Shown here piece after piece: positions 63,626-64,000 of a stretch of DNA of 64,000 nucleotides. The stretch comes from Gossypium raimondii (lineage: Eukaryota > Streptophyta > Magnoliopsida > Malvales > Malvaceae): positions 49,882,390 through 49,946,389 of the forward strand of contig NC_068576.1 of assembly GCF_025698545.1 (NCBI RefSeq), given 5' to 3'. Position numbers and translations under genes: made by a program. The notes under the pieces were generated by a model. It made no database searches and had not been told where the DNA came from. It was given only the letters and a program-made list of their open reading frames with translations. Position 1 is the stretch's first letter; each line of letters begins with the position of its first letter.

Positions 63626-63850
63626 TAAAATGACCGAAATACCTCTATAGGGTAAAATAACCAAAATACCCTCAATGAGTAAAATTATCAAAATACCCCA
63701 AATGGGTAAAATTTTTAAAATACCCTCGATGGGTAAATTTATCGAAATACCCTTAAAAGATAAAATGACTGAAATACCCTCAATTGGTAAAATTATCGAA
63801 ATACCCTAATAAGGTAAAATGATCGTCATACCCTTAGGAGATGAAATGAC
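63626..63850 (+). repeat. 27-bp tandem repeat, eight copies
   Basis: ATACC recurs at 63639, 63666, 63693, 63720, 63747, 63774, 63801 and 63828, an exact 27-bp period without indels. The consensus is roughly GTAAAATNATCGAAATACCC plus seven variable bases. Several units form TACCC-n5-GGGTA stem-loops. Confidence 0.92.
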
Positions 63851-64000
63851 TGTTATGGCCTTATGCTATGTCTGACAGTTTTGCTTTATGATATTTATAT
63901 AACTGTTACTAAGTATGACATATTGCATACACTATGATCTATGGCATGACATACTGCATCCACGACATACTACATGGGGTTGAGATCTTGTATTGGAAGA

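Larger units (their letters stand above)
61930..64000 (+). mobile_element. Probable long LTR running off the window
   Basis: No protein domain. It begins with tRNA-promoter-like sequence, then a CT-rich leader (62440-62740), then a GC-richer stretch with GGGCCC (63430-63560) and a 27-bp tandem array. The arrangement resembles a gypsy LTR by recollection only. Neither end is visible. Confidence 0.4.

Noticed and set aside
63626-63850. Regular repeats that might look like a CRISPR array
   Set aside because: Unit is 27 bp end to end without unique spacers, in a plant genome.

Overview
The window is a plant (eudicot) nuclear segment. Genes are intron-rich with GT-AG splicing, the DNA is AT-rich, and LTR retrotransposons are nested in one another. 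The gene set (plastid-type pyruvate dehydrogenase E1 alpha, SAUR, PPR, IQD, plant DEK and plant POT1 proteins) fits a dicot. The repeat families look to me like those of Gossypium or a close Malvaceae relative; that is recognition, not a search result.

Left part (1-22.5 kb) is gene-dense. It holds the 3' two thirds of a POT1 telomere end-binding gene (+, exons 2210-8683), an intronless PLS-class PPR gene (+, 11193-12725), a seven-exon 60S ribosomal protein eL8/RPL7A gene (-, 13427-15143), a divergently transcribed 11-exon DEK chromatin protein gene (+, 15669-20867) with two hAT-type MITEs in its introns, and a SAUR gene (-, 22047-22466).

Middle part (22.5-40 kb) is repeat-derived. It has a duplicated ~600 bp block (23.6 and 28.0 kb), a Mutator-type MITE with a perfect 9-bp target duplication inside an older inverted repeat, further MITEs, a SINE-like copy, an orphan terminal exon (29022-29552), and a solo LTR inside another LTR (30340-35541, with 31047-33592 nested).

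Right part (40-64 kb) holds the plastid PDH E1 alpha gene (-, 40265-41880) and an IQD calmodulin-binding pseudogene (+, 43568-44897) whose 5' end is replaced by LTR sequence and which has a frameshift and a nonsense codon. After these come a LINE RNase H remnant, a scrambled LTR nest (49.7-55.3 kb), a 5'-truncated chromovirus-like Ty3/gypsy element (-, 55298-61925), and probably another long LTR running off the right edge.

Three LTR families recur and are named here for convenience. LTR-T starts TGTARTAGGCCC or similar. LTR-G starts TGTAATGACCC. LTR-C is the LTR of the chromovirus-like element and begins TGTAATAGCCC or TGTAACAACC on its own strand.

The most interesting signal is that these unrelated LTR families each carry a tandem array of short hairpins whose loops are conserved while their stems differ but stay complementary. 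The clearest array is at 34.88-35.23 kb and 43.07-43.22 kb in LTR-T: 9-nt loop TAACTTACT, stems up to 14 bp.
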